A DNA stretch of 64,000 bases from an uncultured Halomicronema sp. (lineage in GTDB: Bacteria > Cyanobacteriota > Cyanobacteriia > Phormidesmidales > Phormidesmidaceae), in the NCBI GenBank assembly GCA_937899725.1, contig CALCCA010000115.1, positions 34,187-98,186 on the forward strand, read 5' to 3'. A model generated the notes under the pieces. It did not search any database. It worked only from the letters and a program-made list of their open reading frames with translations, and was not told the DNA's origin. Positions 53,242-63,271 of this stretch are shown here, piece by piece. Position 1 is the first letter of the stretch, and every line of letters starts with the position of its first letter. A program made the position numbers and the translations under genes.

Positions 53242-54303
53242 ATGACTTCTACACTCCAAACCCGCGAAAATGCGGGCTTATGGGAGCGGTATTGTCAGTG
53301 GGTCACCAGCACCGAGAACCGTCTCTACGTCGGTTGGTTCGGTACGCTGATGATCCCCACTTTGATCACTGCGACCATTTGCTTCACTATCGCTTTCATC
53401 GCGGCCCCTCCCGTCGATATCGACGGCATCCGTGAGCCCGTGGCTGGCTCCTTGATGTATGGCAACAACATCATCTCTGGTGCGGTTGTGCCCTCTTCCA
53501 ACGCCATTGGCCTGCACTTCTACCCCATCTGGGAAGCTGCTTCTCTTGATGAGTGGTTGTACAACGGTGGCCCTTACCAGCTCATCGTGTTCCACTTCCT
53601 GATTGGCTGTTTTGCTTATCTGGGTCGTCAGTGGGAACTGAGCTACCGCCTGGGCATGCGTCCTTGGATTTGTGTGGCTTACTCCGCACCCTTGGCGTCT
53701 GCGACTGCTGTGTTCTTGATCTACCCGTTGGGTCAAGGTTCCTTCTCTGACGGCATGCCTTTGGGGATTTCGGGTACCTTCAACTTCATGATCGTGTTCC
53801 AGGCTGAGCACAACATCTTGATGCACCCCTTCCACATGTTGGGTGTGGCCGCTGTCTTCGGCGGTTCGTTGTTCTCCGCGATGCACGGTTCGCTCGTCAC
53901 CTCCTCGTTGGTGCGTGAGACGACTGAAAACGAGTCTCAGAACTACGGCTACAAGTTTGGTCAAGAAGAAGAGACCTACAACATCGTGGCGGCTCACGGC
54001 TACTTCGGTCGTTTGATCTTCCAATATGCTTCGTTCAACAACAGCCGTTCTTTGCACTTTTTCTTGGGTGCGTGGCCAGTCATCGGCATCTGGTTCACCG
54101 CCTTGGGCATCAGCACCATGGCGTTCAACCTGAATGGCTTTAACTTCAACCAGTCGGTGTTGGATTCTCAAGGTCGCGTGATTGCGACTTGGGCAGACAT
54201 CATCAACCGGGCAAACCTGGGTATGGAAGTCATGCATGAGCGTAATGCTCACAACTTCCCCCTCGATCTGGCCATCCTTGAGGCGCCTGAAATTGTCGGC
54301 TAA
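53242..54303 (+). CDS. psbA: Photosystem II D1 protein with short C-terminal extension
   Basis: The ATG at 53242 gives 353 residues matching D1 along its length, with five membrane spans. Oxygen-evolving ligands are intact: Asp170, Glu189, His190, His332, Glu333, Asp342 and Ala344. Tyr161 and the quinone-pocket segments are also present. Residue 130 is Gln, the D1:1-like state. Gly80, Phe158 and Thr286 are normal, so it is not the D1-prime type. After the processing site Ala344 only nine residues follow (ILEAPEIVG) where most cyanobacteria have 16. The upstream open frame to 53170 is non-native. A strong terminator follows. Confidence 0.97.
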   Translation: MTSTLQTRENAGLWERYCQWVTSTENRLYVGWFGTLMIPTLITATICFTIAFIAAPPVDIDGIREPVAGSLMYGNNIISGAVVPSSNAIGLHFYPIWEAASLDEWLYNGGPYQLIVFHFLIGCFAYLGRQWELSYRLGMRPWICVAYSAPLASATAVFLIYPLGQGSFSDGMPLGISGTFNFMIVFQAEHNILMHPFHMLGVAAVFGGSLFSAMHGSLVTSSLVRETTENESQNYGYKFGQEEETYNIVAAHGYFGRLIFQYASFNNSRSLHFFLGAWPVIGIWFTALGISTMAFNLNGFNFNQSVLDSQGRVIATWADIINRANLGMEVMHERNAHNFPLDLAILEAPEIVG

Positions 54304-54330
54304 TTACTAGCCCACAATTGAAGCAACTTC

Positions 54331-54373
54331 AAAAGCGCCGCTGATAGAAATATCAGCGGCGCTTTTGATTTTT
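54331..54373 (+). terminator. Strong psbA terminator, 16-bp stem with GAAA loop
   Basis: AAAAGCGCCGCTGATA (54331-54346) and TATCAGCGGCGCTTTT (54351-54366) are perfect arms around GAAA, and a T-rich tract follows. The A/T symmetry means it can also work for the opposite-strand lpxB transcript. Confidence 0.93.
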
Positions 54374-54392
54374 GGCACCGAGGGGCCGTTGC

Positions 54393-55634
54393 TCAATCCG
54401 CCAAGCTAGGATTAGCGGCACCTAAGTGTTTTTGTTTGAGGGCAAACTCTAAAAGATGGGACGCGACGCGATCGCATACGCCCGGCTTGCCCATGGCGGC
54501 GCGTAGCTCAGCGTAACTATCCAGCATGGTTTGTCGAGCGGCGGTATCGGTGAGCAGCTTCAGGGCTGTGGCTGTCACGTCTTCTACGGTGGCTTCCCAT
54601 TGAATAAACTCGGGCACGATCGCCTGATTTAAAAACAGATTCACTGGTGAGACATACTCAATTCGCAGTCGCAGCAGATAGTAGCCGATGCGAGCCGTGA
54701 TGGGGTTTAAGCGATATACGACGACCTGGGGCACGTTCAGTAGAGCCACTTCTAGGTTGGCGGTGCCCGATTTATTGAGCACGAGGTCAGCTGCAGCGAT
54801 CGCGGGCAGGCTGTCTCCTTCGATTAGGCGGGCCTTGACGCCAGAGCGGGCGATCGCCGTCTCAATAGCCGGGCGTAACTTACCCATTGATATCGGCACT
54901 AAAAATTCGACGGTGGGCTGAGTTGCCTGTATCTTCTCCGCGACTGCCAATAAAAGTGGCAGCACATATTTCACTTCTTGCTGACGAGAGGCTGGCAGCA
55001 ACGTGATGACTGGGGCTGTTTCCGAGAGTCCCAAGTGTTGGCGGGCTGCCAGTCGATTTGGCGACTGGGCTAGTTTGTCCACTAAGGGATGGCCAAAATA
55101 GCTGACTTTGGCACCATAGTCGCGATAAAACTTCGCTTCCTGCGGAAACACTGCCACCATCTGGTCGGCGATGCGCACCACCTGCTCAGTATCTTTCTCA
55201 CTAAAAGCCCAGACCCACTGCTGCGGCGCAATGTAGTAGGCGGTGGGCAAGTCAGGAAAGCGATCGAGCAAAAACGTGCCCAGGCCTAAATTTGGCCCCA
55301 TGTAGTCCAAAAAGATCGTGAGGTCGATCGCCTCTTGCTGAAAGAATCTTTGCACTCGCCGCTGAATTTTCCAGTTGGGCAGCAGGTAGGGCAGCGCCTC
55401 CAAAATCCCCACCGAACCGATGGGGGTGGTGTCACCCACTAAGTTAGCCCCAGCGGCGATCATTCGCGGCCCCCCCAGCCCAGAGACGCGCAACGATAGG
55501 CCCAGAGTTTGGGCTTGGCGACGCAAAGCCTGGATTAAGTAGCTGCCCTGCAAATCGCCCGAGACTTCTCCCGTGCTGATAAAAATATGTAGCGCCTTAT
55601 CTGCAGCAGCGGCTTCGTGCTGAGCCACGATCAT
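54393..55634 (-). CDS. lpxB: Lipid-A-disaccharide synthase LpxB
   Basis: The 413-residue GT19 enzyme joins UDP-2,3-diacylglucosamine with lipid X to form the lipid A disaccharide at the inner membrane. Signatures are IFISTGEVSGDLQGSYLIQA, GLGGPRMIAAGANLVGDTTP, LIFLDYMGPNLGL-type sequence, YYIAPQQWVWAFSE, VTLLPASRQQEVKYVLPLLL and VLNKSGTANLEVALLNVPQV. The start overlaps the lpxA stop by four bases (ATGA), so the pair is translationally coupled. It ends the cluster purC-bamA-lpxC-fabZ-lpxA-lpxB. Confidence 0.95.
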   Translation of the reverse strand: MIVAQHEAAAADKALHIFISTGEVSGDLQGSYLIQALRRQAQTLGLSLRVSGLGGPRMIAAGANLVGDTTPIGSVGILEALPYLLPNWKIQRRVQRFFQQEAIDLTIFLDYMGPNLGLGTFLLDRFPDLPTAYYIAPQQWVWAFSEKDTEQVVRIADQMVAVFPQEAKFYRDYGAKVSYFGHPLVDKLAQSPNRLAARQHLGLSETAPVITLLPASRQQEVKYVLPLLLAVAEKIQATQPTVEFLVPISMGKLRPAIETAIARSGVKARLIEGDSLPAIAAADLVLNKSGTANLEVALLNVPQVVVYRLNPITARIGYYLLRLRIEYVSPVNLFLNQAIVPEFIQWEATVEDVTATALKLLTDTAARQTMLDSYAELRAAMGKPGVCDRVASHLLEFALKQKHLGAANPSLAD

Positions 55635-56512
55635 TCTCCGTCAGCGCTCGTTTTCTTGCTGCCTCCCACCATCGGACCGCGTCGCTTCGGTTCGCTCGAT
55701 GAGGTGTGCAAAAAGGTTTGCAGATGTTTGACATGGTCATTGTTGGCTGACCAAGCGGCGAGATCAACCAGCGCTGCTTTGAGCGGGCGATTGGAACGGT
55801 AGAGCGCGCGATAGGCCTCTTTGAGTTCGCGATAGAGGCGTCCCTCTTCGAGATCGGTCAGGCCTGATCGCCGCAGCCCTACGGTGTTTAAGCCCCGCAC
55901 GCGGCACGGGTTGCCTTCGACCACCATATACGGCGGCACATCGCGATCAATACGACTCATTCCCCCCAGCATGGCAAATCGCCCGATATGCACAAACTGG
56001 TGAATGCCTAAGACGCCGCCGATGACCGCGTTGGATTCGATTTCGACATGCCCGGCTAAGGCCACAGCATTGGCGATAATGACTTGATTGGCGATGATGC
56101 AGTTGTGGGCGACATGCACGTAAGCCATCAAAAGATTGTCGTCGCCAATCACGGTGGCTTCCCCTGCATGGGTGGCCCGGTTGATTGTCACATATTCTCG
56201 AATGCGGTTGTTGTCGCCAATCTTGACCAGACTAATCGAGCCGTCATACTTCAAATCCTGCGGTTCGATACCAATCACCGCGCCTGGAAAAATCTGGTTG
56301 TTAGCGCCAATTTCCGTATGGCCATCAATCACCACATGGGCCCCAATGTCGGTGTTGGGGCCAATAGTAACTTTTTCGCCGATGACAGCATAAGGACCAA
56401 CTTTAACTGTGGGATGAAGCGTTGCCCCCCCATGAATCACAGCTGTTGGATGGATAAGCCTAGTCAAGGACATGCCTCCGGAACCCCGAATATCAGTAAG
56501 ACGCACAGTCAT
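55631..56512 (-). CDS. lpxA: UDP-N-acetylglucosamine acyltransferase LpxA
   Basis: The left-handed beta-helix enzyme adds the first acyl chain of lipid A. Hexapeptide repeats are visible through IHPTAVIHGGATLHPTVKVG, GPYAVIGEKVTIGPNTDIGA and HTEIGANNQIFPGAVIG. LpxA-specific LMAYVHVAHNCIIAN holds the catalytic His. The helical C-terminal domain carries VVEGNPCRVRGLNTVGLRR. As given the product is 293 residues; a start at 56473 (MSLTRLIHP) gives 280 and a better family fit, though its GGAGG is very close. It lies 22 bp after fabZ. Confidence 0.94.
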   Translation of the reverse strand: MTVRLTDIRGSGGMSLTRLIHPTAVIHGGATLHPTVKVGPYAVIGEKVTIGPNTDIGAHVVIDGHTEIGANNQIFPGAVIGIEPQDLKYDGSISLVKIGDNNRIREYVTINRATHAGEATVIGDDNLLMAYVHVAHNCIIANQVIIANAVALAGHVEIESNAVIGGVLGIHQFVHIGRFAMLGGMSRIDRDVPPYMVVEGNPCRVRGLNTVGLRRSGLTDLEEGRLYRELKEAYRALYRSNRPLKAALVDLAAWSANNDHVKHLQTFLHTSSSEPKRRGPMVGGSKKTSADGE

Positions 56513-56534
56513 TATTCAAAAATTATGGGCGAGT

Positions 56535-57044
56535 TCAATCAACCACAGAGAACATCAGTTCCCCTTCACACACTAGCTGACCGTCAACTTCTGCGCGTGC
56601 TCGCATTTTGCCAAATCGCTGTCGTTTGACTGTGAGCAGGTTTACAGTCATCACGAGTTGATCACCGGGCACCACGGGTCGACGAAAGCGCACTTTATCG
56701 ATGCCCGCAAACATACATAGGCCATCAATGCCCGGTAGCTGAGTCAAGACGATGCCCCCCACTTGAGCCATCGCTTCGACGATTAAGACGCCTGGCATAA
56801 TCGGCCGTCCGGGAAAATGACCTTGAAATTGGGGCTCATTAAACGTGACGTTTTTAATCCCGGTAGCTTGCTCCCCAGGCACGTAATCGATTATCCGATC
56901 AACTAGCGCAAACGGATAGCGATGGGGTAAGAGTTGCTGAATTTCTTCAGTCGTAAAGGTGGTTTTTTCAGAACTCGCTGCCTCTACTGCCAGCGGCGTC
57001 GAAGCGGTGTTTTGAGTTGAGTTGGTGCTGACTACTGTTGTCAT
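56535..57044 (-). CDS. fabZ: 3-hydroxyacyl-ACP dehydratase FabZ
   Basis: The 169-residue hot-dog enzyme dehydrates hydroxyacyl-ACP in fatty acid synthesis. The catalytic His41 is in [16 protein letters not shown] and Glu90 in [16 protein letters not shown] roughly 28-residue Ser/Thr/Ala-rich N-terminal extension precedes the domain. It may be real or reflect a downstream start. It sits between lpxC and lpxA, the usual place, balancing acyl-ACP flow into lipid A and fatty acids. Confidence 0.95.
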   Translation of the reverse strand: MTTVVSTNSTQNTASTPLAVEAASSEKTTFTTEEIQQLLPHRYPFALVDRIIDYVPGEQATGIKNVTFNEPQFQGHFPGRPIMPGVLIVEAMAQVGGIVLTQLPGIDGLCMFAGIDKVRFRRPVVPGDQLVMTVNLLTVKRQRFGKMRARAEVDGQLVCEGELMFSVVD

Positions 57045-57126
57045 CGGTTCCTTCGCAATCGACTTTGACAGCCGAATCCTGTTGATTGCCTAAAATCTTT
57101 GTTAATTCTCCCACCTGAGGTGCATC

Positions 57127-58008
57127 CTAACCAGGCTGGGTGCTGTCTAAAAGTGCTTTAGCCAGTTGCACATGCAAATGATGGCTGGCTTTGTAAGCCA
57201 TGATGTGGGCCGTCGGTAGCGTCCCCAGCAGGCTGAGGTCACCTAGCAAGTCCAGCAGCTTGTGGCGAACGGGTTCGTTTTCAAATCGCAGGGGGGGGTT
57301 AACCCAGCCGTCGCGATCGCACACCAGGGCGTTCTCCAAACTGCCGCCTTTGATCAGGCCCTGCGTTCTCAGGTATTCAATTTGATGCGCTAAGCCAAAG
57401 GTGCGAGCGGGGGCAACTTCCTGGGCAAACGATGAGGTCGCAGGTGACCAGCTATACCACTGGTTGCCGATCGCCGGTAACTCAAAATCAATGCCGTAGG
57501 TGAGTCGGGGGGTGTCGGCTGGCATGGCGACCACAAACGCATCCTGATCGCGCACCCAGATCGGGTGGGTGATTTTCCAGACGGGCCGGTCTGCCGACTG
57601 GGTTTGTTGACCCATCGCTTGCAGCGCGCTGACCCAAACTTGGGCAGAACCATCCATCAGGGGCACTTCCGGGCCGTTAATTTCAATCCGCGCATTATCG
57701 ATACCCAGCCCGATGAGGGCGGCTAGCAAATGTTCAACGGTGCGCACAGTGGCATCCTGAGCCGCCAACTCCGTTGACAGTAACGTTTGCTTAACCGCAT
57801 TAACCTGGGCTGGCACGGTGGGGCTACCGGGTAGATCAGTCCGCACAAAAAACCGACCCGTGTTGGCGGCTGCGGGTAAAACCTGCACTTGGGTTTCGGC
57901 ACCCGAGTGCAACCCCACGCCCGCTTGGCTCACAGCGGCCCTTAACGTACATTGCTGTGACCGGGGGTGATCTGGTTTGACCATTCCTGACGAAATTGCC
58001 TGGGTCAT
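57127..58008 (-). CDS. lpxC: UDP-3-O-acyl-N-acetylglucosamine deacetylase LpxC
   Basis: The 293-residue zinc enzyme performs the committed step of lipid A synthesis. Signatures include [40 protein letters not shown], the metal region with [14 protein letters not shown], and [20 protein letters not shown]. The TVEHLLAAL His, and the His and Asp in [10 protein letters not shown], are the expected zinc ligands. It begins three bases after the bamA stop, so it is coupled to bamA. Confidence 0.95.
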   Translation of the reverse strand: MTQAISSGMVKPDHPRSQQCTLRAAVSQAGVGLHSGAETQVQVLPAAANTGRFFVRTDLPGSPTVPAQVNAVKQTLLSTELAAQDATVRTVEHLLAALIGLGIDNARIEINGPEVPLMDGSAQVWVSALQAMGQQTQSADRPVWKITHPIWVRDQDAFVVAMPADTPRLTYGIDFELPAIGNQWYSWSPATSSFAQEVAPARTFGLAHQIEYLRTQGLIKGGSLENALVCDRDGWVNPPLRFENEPVRHKLLDLLGDLSLLGTLPTAHIMAYKASHHLHVQLAKALLDSTQPG

Positions 58009-58011
58009 GGC

Positions 58012-60354
58012 TTAAAACCGCTCGCCGATACCAAAGTGTAGTCGGCCATCGCCTTGATCGCTAAAGCCATAGTCAACTCGAATGGGGCCCAGCGGCGTTT
58101 GCACCCGGACCCCAGCGCCGTAGCCAAAACCACTGCCGGGCTTGCCGCGATCCGGCCCTGGTGAGCCTGGCACGTTGTCCCCCGTACCCAGATCGGTGCC
58201 CGCATCCAAAAACAGCGCCCCGCCTAAGAAAGAAAAGAGGGGAAAGCGATATTCAATCGAGGCCTGCAGGTAGCTCTGGCCGGTGCCGACATCCCCTTCT
58301 TCATAGCCGCGAACGGAGTTGGTGCCGCCGATCGAGAAAGCTTCGTAAGGGGGGAAATCGCCGATGATACTGCCGCCTTGCACATTAATGGCGATCGCCT
58401 GGGGGCCTTCACCGAAATTCAAGAACGAGACTGGCACGTAGTAGCTATAGCTGGCGCGCAGCCGGTTGAAGAAGATGCTGCCGCTGCCGAGGGGAATCGA
58501 CTGCTCGGTGCCCAATCGCAAGACCGAGCCACTCGTGGGCGCAAAGGGATCATTGCGTAAATCTTGTACCACCCCAAACTGCACTGTCCACAAGTCATCA
58601 GCGCCTGAGTCGCTGGCCGTGAGCGGATTGTTGGCGGCATCTTCGGTAACGGTATTGCCATCGGCGTCTGTTGTGCGGACGCGCTGATACAGCGTGCCTA
58701 GCGAAGCATCCCAGCCGTTGCCCAAGGGTCGCCGGAAGGTCACCCCCGTGCCAAATCGCAGCACTCGGACGCGATCGCCGTTGTCCAAATCAATTTCGTT
58801 GTCGCCGCCATCAAACACGAGGGAAACGGAGCGGCGCCCAAACCCGCTCACGGTGTAAGAGGTGCCATAGGGGTCACCCCCAATCCAAGGATCGGTAAAG
58901 CTGACATCAAACAAAATATCGCGGAAGCTGAGCTGGGCCTCTGCCGAAAACTTTTGGTTGTTGCCGCCAAAGTTGTCTTGGCGGTAGCTGAGGGTGCCAA
59001 ACAAGTCGCCCGTAAAGTTGAAACCCACACCGGCAGCTACCGAGCCGGTATTCCGCTCGATGACGTTGACGGTGACATCGACATTGCGCGGATCTTTTTG
59101 ACCGGGGTTGAGCGTCAGCGTCACGTCGTCAAAAATTCCGAGGCCAAATACCTGCTGCAGGTCTGATTGAATCTGATTTTGTTGGAAGACGTCACCTGGC
59201 TCAGTCTGAAATTCCCTCAAAACGATGAAATCTCGAGTTTTACCCTGGATGGGGTTGCCGTCTTCATCAACGACGAGTCCTTCCTCGTTCATAAACTGAA
59301 CGGTGATGTCTTCAATCACCCCTTCGGCGACCTGTAGGGTGACTACGCCATCTTCACCTACTTGCGGGGCGGCAATGACTTGCGCCAGCACATAACCGTT
59401 TTCCTGGTACCAGTTGTTGAGCTCTAAAATGCCATCTTGAAAATCTAAAAGGTTGATGATTTCGCCGTATTGAGGCGAAAAGATATCGTCGACTACCTCC
59501 GTCGGCAAGACTTCGCTACCCTCGACCTCGACCTGACTGAGCACTGGGTTGGGATCAACGACGAAGGTGACGCGTACCCCCAAGGGTGTATCCAAAGGTA
59601 CAGCGCGCACATTGGCAAAGAAACCAGTAGCGAACACATTATTAATGTCTTGCTGAATTTGCGATCGCGTTGTGGTTTCCCCCGGTCGCGTATCAATCGC
59701 GTTGTAAACCGTATCTTCTAATTCAGGGTCAATCGGCTCGCCATCCGATGCGGTCACGGCGACTTCTCCCACGAGCACCTGAGTTTCGGTAGCTGCCTCC
59801 GGCTCCGACTCCTCGGCGTCTTCGTCACTGTCCTCCGCTTCCTCGTCATCTGGCGCTGCCGGGTCGGTCTCGGCTGGGGTATCGTCCTCTGCCTGGGCAA
59901 TTTCTGTAAGCTCGCTTTCGAGCCCTTGGCTAGACTCGGTGGCGGACTCTTCCGTTAGCAAGAGCTGCTGGTTTAGCTGATGAATCGTAGCGCTGGTCGC
60001 AGAGGCTTTGATCGGCGACAGTGGCAAAGCTCCCGCCCCGGCTTCCCGCTGCTCAGACTGCCGATCTGCGGCCTCATCAGTGGCCCGGTTCTCCGGACTG
60101 CTCTCTGAGTCGCTCAGCTGCGGCTGCGACTCAAAATATTCGATCACGGTTGAAGTGATGGCCGTGTTGTTCGGTCTCTCTCGGGCGGCCAATTCGTCAG
60201 CGCTAGCCGCGTCTGTGACCAACTCAGCGACTCCCACGGCGCGAACATTGGCCTCATTGGCCGGGGGCGACAGCGTTTCGCCATGCGCTTGAGAAGCAAT
60301 TCCCAAGGTTGCCGAAAGGGTCAGGAGAGCGACGAGGCTAGGGGTTTGGCGCAT
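58012..60354 (-). CDS. bamA: Outer-membrane assembly protein BamA (Omp85)
   Basis: The 780-residue product has a signal peptide (LVALLTLSATLGIASQAHG). A long disordered acidic segment (about residues 150-190, with DDEEAEDSDEDAEESEPE) follows. Next come POTRA domains (VLVGEVAVTASDGEPIDPEL, then VEVEGSEVLPTEVVDDIFSP, then FNQNQIQSDLQQVFGLGIF-type sequence). The C-terminal beta-barrel contains FDGGDNEIDL, AFSIGGTNSVRGYEEGDVGT and a final aromatic GERF. It inserts barrel proteins in the outer membrane. Cyanobacterial Omp85 have three POTRA domains, as read here. It is followed three bases later by lpxC. Confidence 0.94.
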   Translation of the reverse strand: MRQTPSLVALLTLSATLGIASQAHGETLSPPANEANVRAVGVAELVTDAASADELAARERPNNTAITSTVIEYFESQPQLSDSESSPENRATDEAADRQSEQREAGAGALPLSPIKASATSATIHQLNQQLLLTEESATESSQGLESELTEIAQAEDDTPAETDPAAPDDEEAEDSDEDAEESEPEAATETQVLVGEVAVTASDGEPIDPELEDTVYNAIDTRPGETTTRSQIQQDINNVFATGFFANVRAVPLDTPLGVRVTFVVDPNPVLSQVEVEGSEVLPTEVVDDIFSPQYGEIINLLDFQDGILELNNWYQENGYVLAQVIAAPQVGEDGVVTLQVAEGVIEDITVQFMNEEGLVVDEDGNPIQGKTRDFIVLREFQTEPGDVFQQNQIQSDLQQVFGLGIFDDVTLTLNPGQKDPRNVDVTVNVIERNTGSVAAGVGFNFTGDLFGTLSYRQDNFGGNNQKFSAEAQLSFRDILFDVSFTDPWIGGDPYGTSYTVSGFGRRSVSLVFDGGDNEIDLDNGDRVRVLRFGTGVTFRRPLGNGWDASLGTLYQRVRTTDADGNTVTEDAANNPLTASDSGADDLWTVQFGVVQDLRNDPFAPTSGSVLRLGTEQSIPLGSGSIFFNRLRASYSYYVPVSFLNFGEGPQAIAINVQGGSIIGDFPPYEAFSIGGTNSVRGYEEGDVGTGQSYLQASIEYRFPLFSFLGGALFLDAGTDLGTGDNVPGSPGPDRGKPGSGFGYGAGVRVQTPLGPIRVDYGFSDQGDGRLHFGIGERF

Positions 60355-60479
60355 GTGTGCAACAGCTAGAGTGAATAAGAGAACACGGGTAAAGCTTAAA
60401 AGCTGCGAAAGTCATCGGGTTTCGATTGCTTTTTGCTAACCTTGGCCACAAACGGAAAGATTTTACCGCATCGGGTGAA

Positions 60480-61232
60480 CTAGGATAAGCTTCCTTGGGC
60501 CAAAATTCTTTGAAGCACTTTTTGGTAGGCTTCGGCCACTTGACCTAAATCTTTTCGAAATCGATCTTTGTCTAAAATGCGATCAGAAAGGCTGGTTTCA
60601 GATTGATCCCAAAGGCGACAGGTATCTGGACTGATTTCGTCGGCCAAAATAATTTGATTTTGATGATTCAAACCAAATTCGAGTTTGAAATCAACCAGGG
60701 TGATTTGACACTGTTGAAAAAAGTCTTGCAAAACTTGGTTGATTTGCTCCGCTAGACGAACCAACGTTTCGATTTGTGCCTCGTCTGCGAGATTCATCGC
60801 TTTGATGCGATCGCGGGTCAGTAACGGATCGCCCAAGTCATCATTTTTGTAATAGAACTCTACTAAAGGAGGCTCTAGCGGTGTTCCTAAATCGAGTCCG
60901 GTTTGTTGGCAAAGACTGCCCGCCGCAAGATTTCTAACTACGACTTCGAGGGGGATAATCTTGATCGCCTGCACTCGCATTTCGCGCTCGTTCGGCGTTT
61001 CGAGCCAATGAGTTGGAATACCCGCCGCTGCGAGTACTTTAAATAGATGAGTAGCGATCGCGCAGTTCAGCTTCCCTTTATCAGTAATTTGGCCCCGCTT
61101 TTGAGCATTAAACGCGGTGGCATCATCCTTAAAATAGCTGATCAAAACCTCGGGATTGTCAGTCGCATAGAGGATTTTAGCCTTCCCTTCGTACAGCTTT
61201 TGACGGTCAACCACGTGATTACCTCCAGGCAA
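60480..61232 (-). CDS. purC: Phosphoribosylaminoimidazole-succinocarboxamide synthase PurC
   Basis: The 250-residue SAICAR synthetase carries LYEGKAKILYATDNPEVLIS, FKDDATAFNAQKRGQI, the signature EVVVRNLAAGSLCQQTGL, and LVDFKLEFGLNHQNQIILAD EISP-type sequence around the ATP site. It catalyses ATP-dependent aspartate addition in purine synthesis. Start choice is uncertain between ATG 61232 and an internal GTG six codons in. It lies upstream of bamA on the same strand with a 125-bp gap, a pairing conserved in cyanobacteria. Confidence 0.95.
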   Translation of the reverse strand: MPGGNHVVDRQKLYEGKAKILYATDNPEVLISYFKDDATAFNAQKRGQITDKGKLNCAIATHLFKVLAAAGIPTHWLETPNEREMRVQAIKIIPLEVVVRNLAAGSLCQQTGLDLGTPLEPPLVEFYYKNDDLGDPLLTRDRIKAMNLADEAQIETLVRLAEQINQVLQDFFQQCQITLVDFKLEFGLNHQNQIILADEISPDTCRLWDQSETSLSDRILDKDRFRKDLGQVAEAYQKVLQRILAQGSLS

Positions 61233-61488
61233 ACAGCCTCCCCATCTTACTGGCAGGTGGATGCTTACTCTGAACTGTCTGAAAGCCTACTAGCAATTCT
61301 CAATTCTCGTTTTAGATTTGCAGTACCGCGTTGAGGCGAAAAAAAGTTTTTCCAGCATTCCATCTCCCTGAGCCTGCCGGTGCCGGACTCGCTGAGTGAT
61401 GGGCAACTTCCCGTCAAAATTGACCAGTGACGTCCCAACTGATTGAAGACAATATCTGAAGGGGATAAATGTTTGCCTGAGGACTGCC

Positions 61489-62508
61489 CTATTGACGACC
61501 TGGGATCGCATAGACAGAGGCTTCTAAAACCGCTTGAATTTCTACTGGCACCAAAGACAGTAGATCATAGCCAGTTGCCAGTTCTAAGCGATCAGCGGTG
61601 GTTTGATAAGCTCGCCAGTCAGTCCCCATCACATCGCCATTGGGCATATCGACCACAATCACGGGTGTGCTCAAATCAACATCAGCTAGGCTTTGACCCG
61701 GATCTAAAACGACGATTACTTTCCACAAGCGTGACGGTACGGTGACTCGTCCTTCCGCCAGCCGCGCCTGTACACCGTACCCCCCGGCGATGATAAATAA
61801 TTCCTGATCAAACTGATCGACGAGGTCACGGCTATATTCCTCTAGCTCACGCCAAACTCCTCGATTGTTTTCCGGTACCTGCGGCAAAATGTTTGTCATC
61901 AAAAAGGTGACTGAGTTATCTTGCGGGCTCCGGGTGCGATCGCCAGAGGGCACGATATGGCCTCGGTCATATCCGGTATTGCGATAGTCATTGGGCGTCA
62001 CCTGATAGACGCCAGTGGGTAAGCCGCCATCTTGCCGAAAGTTGTCTTGTCGCTCAGTACTGCCCAACCAATCGGCGCTGAGGTGCCAGCTTACCCAATT
62101 CGCCACACCGCGATCACCGTTGTAAGACAGCGCATATTGCGCCCTCTCTAGTAAGTAGTTGTTTAAATTCTCCCCGCCAGCGTTGCTCGGATTACCCAAC
62201 GTGAGATGTACATTCTCAGACGTTTGTGTGGCCGGTTCCAGCCCTGCTGAAACCGGTGGTAATGCTTCACAGGCCACCCCATTACCATCCCGATCAAGCA
62301 CAAACGGATCGTCTGCAAATGATTCCAACACGAGTTGTGCCAGCGGCTGATCGCGAAAATCACCGCAGTTGCAATCATCATCAACGCAGGGGGGCAAGCG
62401 TGTAGGCTCTACGCTGGTAGGCAAGGGCAGATTGTCTATTCCAGGCAATACACATCCAGAGATCGCTAAAATTCCCAGGCCAACTAGCGATCGGCAAAAC
62501 CCTCTCAT
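61489..62508 (-). CDS. Lipoprotein DNA/RNA non-specific endonuclease with Excalibur-like motif
   Basis: From ATG 62508, with GGGAG seven bases before, the product is 339 residues. The lipoprotein signal is CRSLVGLGILAISGC. A short region with DRDGNGVACE matches the Excalibur calcium-binding motif. The nuclease domain follows, with the ββα-Me metal motif DRGHIVPSGDR (His184) and MTNILPQVPENNRGVWRELE (Asn206), as in NucA/Serratia nucleases. It likely degrades extracellular or periplasmic DNA and RNA. A longer frame to 62565 precedes the signal and is rejected. A NuiA-type inhibitor gene is not seen. Confidence 0.9.
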   Translation of the reverse strand: MRGFCRSLVGLGILAISGCVLPGIDNLPLPTSVEPTRLPPCVDDDCNCGDFRDQPLAQLVLESFADDPFVLDRDGNGVACEALPPVSAGLEPATQTSENVHLTLGNPSNAGGENLNNYLLERAQYALSYNGDRGVANWVSWHLSADWLGSTERQDNFRQDGGLPTGVYQVTPNDYRNTGYDRGHIVPSGDRTRSPQDNSVTFLMTNILPQVPENNRGVWRELEEYSRDLVDQFDQELFIIAGGYGVQARLAEGRVTVPSRLWKVIVVLDPGQSLADVDLSTPVIVVDMPNGDVMGTDWRAYQTTADRLELATGYDLLSLVPVEIQAVLEASVYAIPGRQ

Positions 62509-62790
62509 CAGCATTCTCCCTGCCAGGCAATACACTATTCTGACAAATGTACTATCTTCAGCCACTGCCGGAACCAGCTACCGGGCGGTACTCCCTCCGG
62601 CAGACATTTTTTGCGGCCTTGGTAGCCTTGACCGCACGTCTCTAAAAATGTTTACTATGTGAGAGTGTGATCCACCTGCTATCGTTCAAGCCAAAGGCAT
62701 TCAGAGCCGTAGCTTCGAATGGCAGTTGGTTGGTCGTTACATCACCTAATGTATTGCTACGCGCTTGAAAACCAACACAAAGCAAGGCAC

Positions 62791-63249
62791 ATGCTGAAGC
62801 AAATTATTTCTAAATTCCAAGGTCAGTTTCCTGCGCCCATAGTGAGCGCCCACTGCGACGGTCCCTGTGGTGTTTATGACCCTTCCTCGGCTCGTGTCGC
62901 GGCTGAAGCCGTCGTTAGCATGACCAAAAAGCTGCTCGACCTTGAGGCTAAGCCAGGTGACCCCGCGTACGAAAACACCTTTTCTCGCTACGTTGCCATC
63001 AAAGAAGAGCAGGCTCAGATTACCAAAGATGAGCTGTTGATCTTGTGGACAGACTACTTCAAGCCTCAACACCTTGAGCAATTTCCCGATTTGCATGACA
63101 CTTTTTGGAAAGCTACCAAGCTCTGCTCCGCTTGTAAGGTGGAAGTGAGTGCTCAACATACTCAAGAGTTGATGGCAGCGGTCGAAAAGATTCACAACAT
63201 GTTTTGGGCCACTAAGAGCCGTGATGTCACCTGGTATACCGCTAGCTAG
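62791..63249 (+). CDS. sodN: Nickel superoxide dismutase
   Basis: From ATG 62791 the precursor is 152 residues. The mature N-terminus is HCDGPCGVYDP: His21, Cys22 and Cys26 of the precursor become the Ni-binding His1, Cys2 and Cys6 after cleavage by SodX. The rest is the helical Ni-SOD fold (EAVVSMTKKLLDLEAKPGDP, then TFSRYVAIKEEQAQITKDEL). It removes superoxide in the cytoplasm. An upstream frame to 62719 is non-native. It is followed by a terminator-like hairpin and sodX. Confidence 0.97.
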   Translation: MLKQIISKFQGQFPAPIVSAHCDGPCGVYDPSSARVAAEAVVSMTKKLLDLEAKPGDPAYENTFSRYVAIKEEQAQITKDELLILWTDYFKPQHLEQFPDLHDTFWKATKLCSACKVEVSAQHTQELMAAVEKIHNMFWATKSRDVTWYTAS

Positions 63250-63271
63250 CATCCATTAACTTTTCTCTTAG

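Noticed and set aside
53278..54252. Long minus-strand open frame (324 codons) opposite psbA
   Set aside because: It is antisense to a certain psbA gene, has an Arg/His-rich composition typical of shadow frames and no domain.
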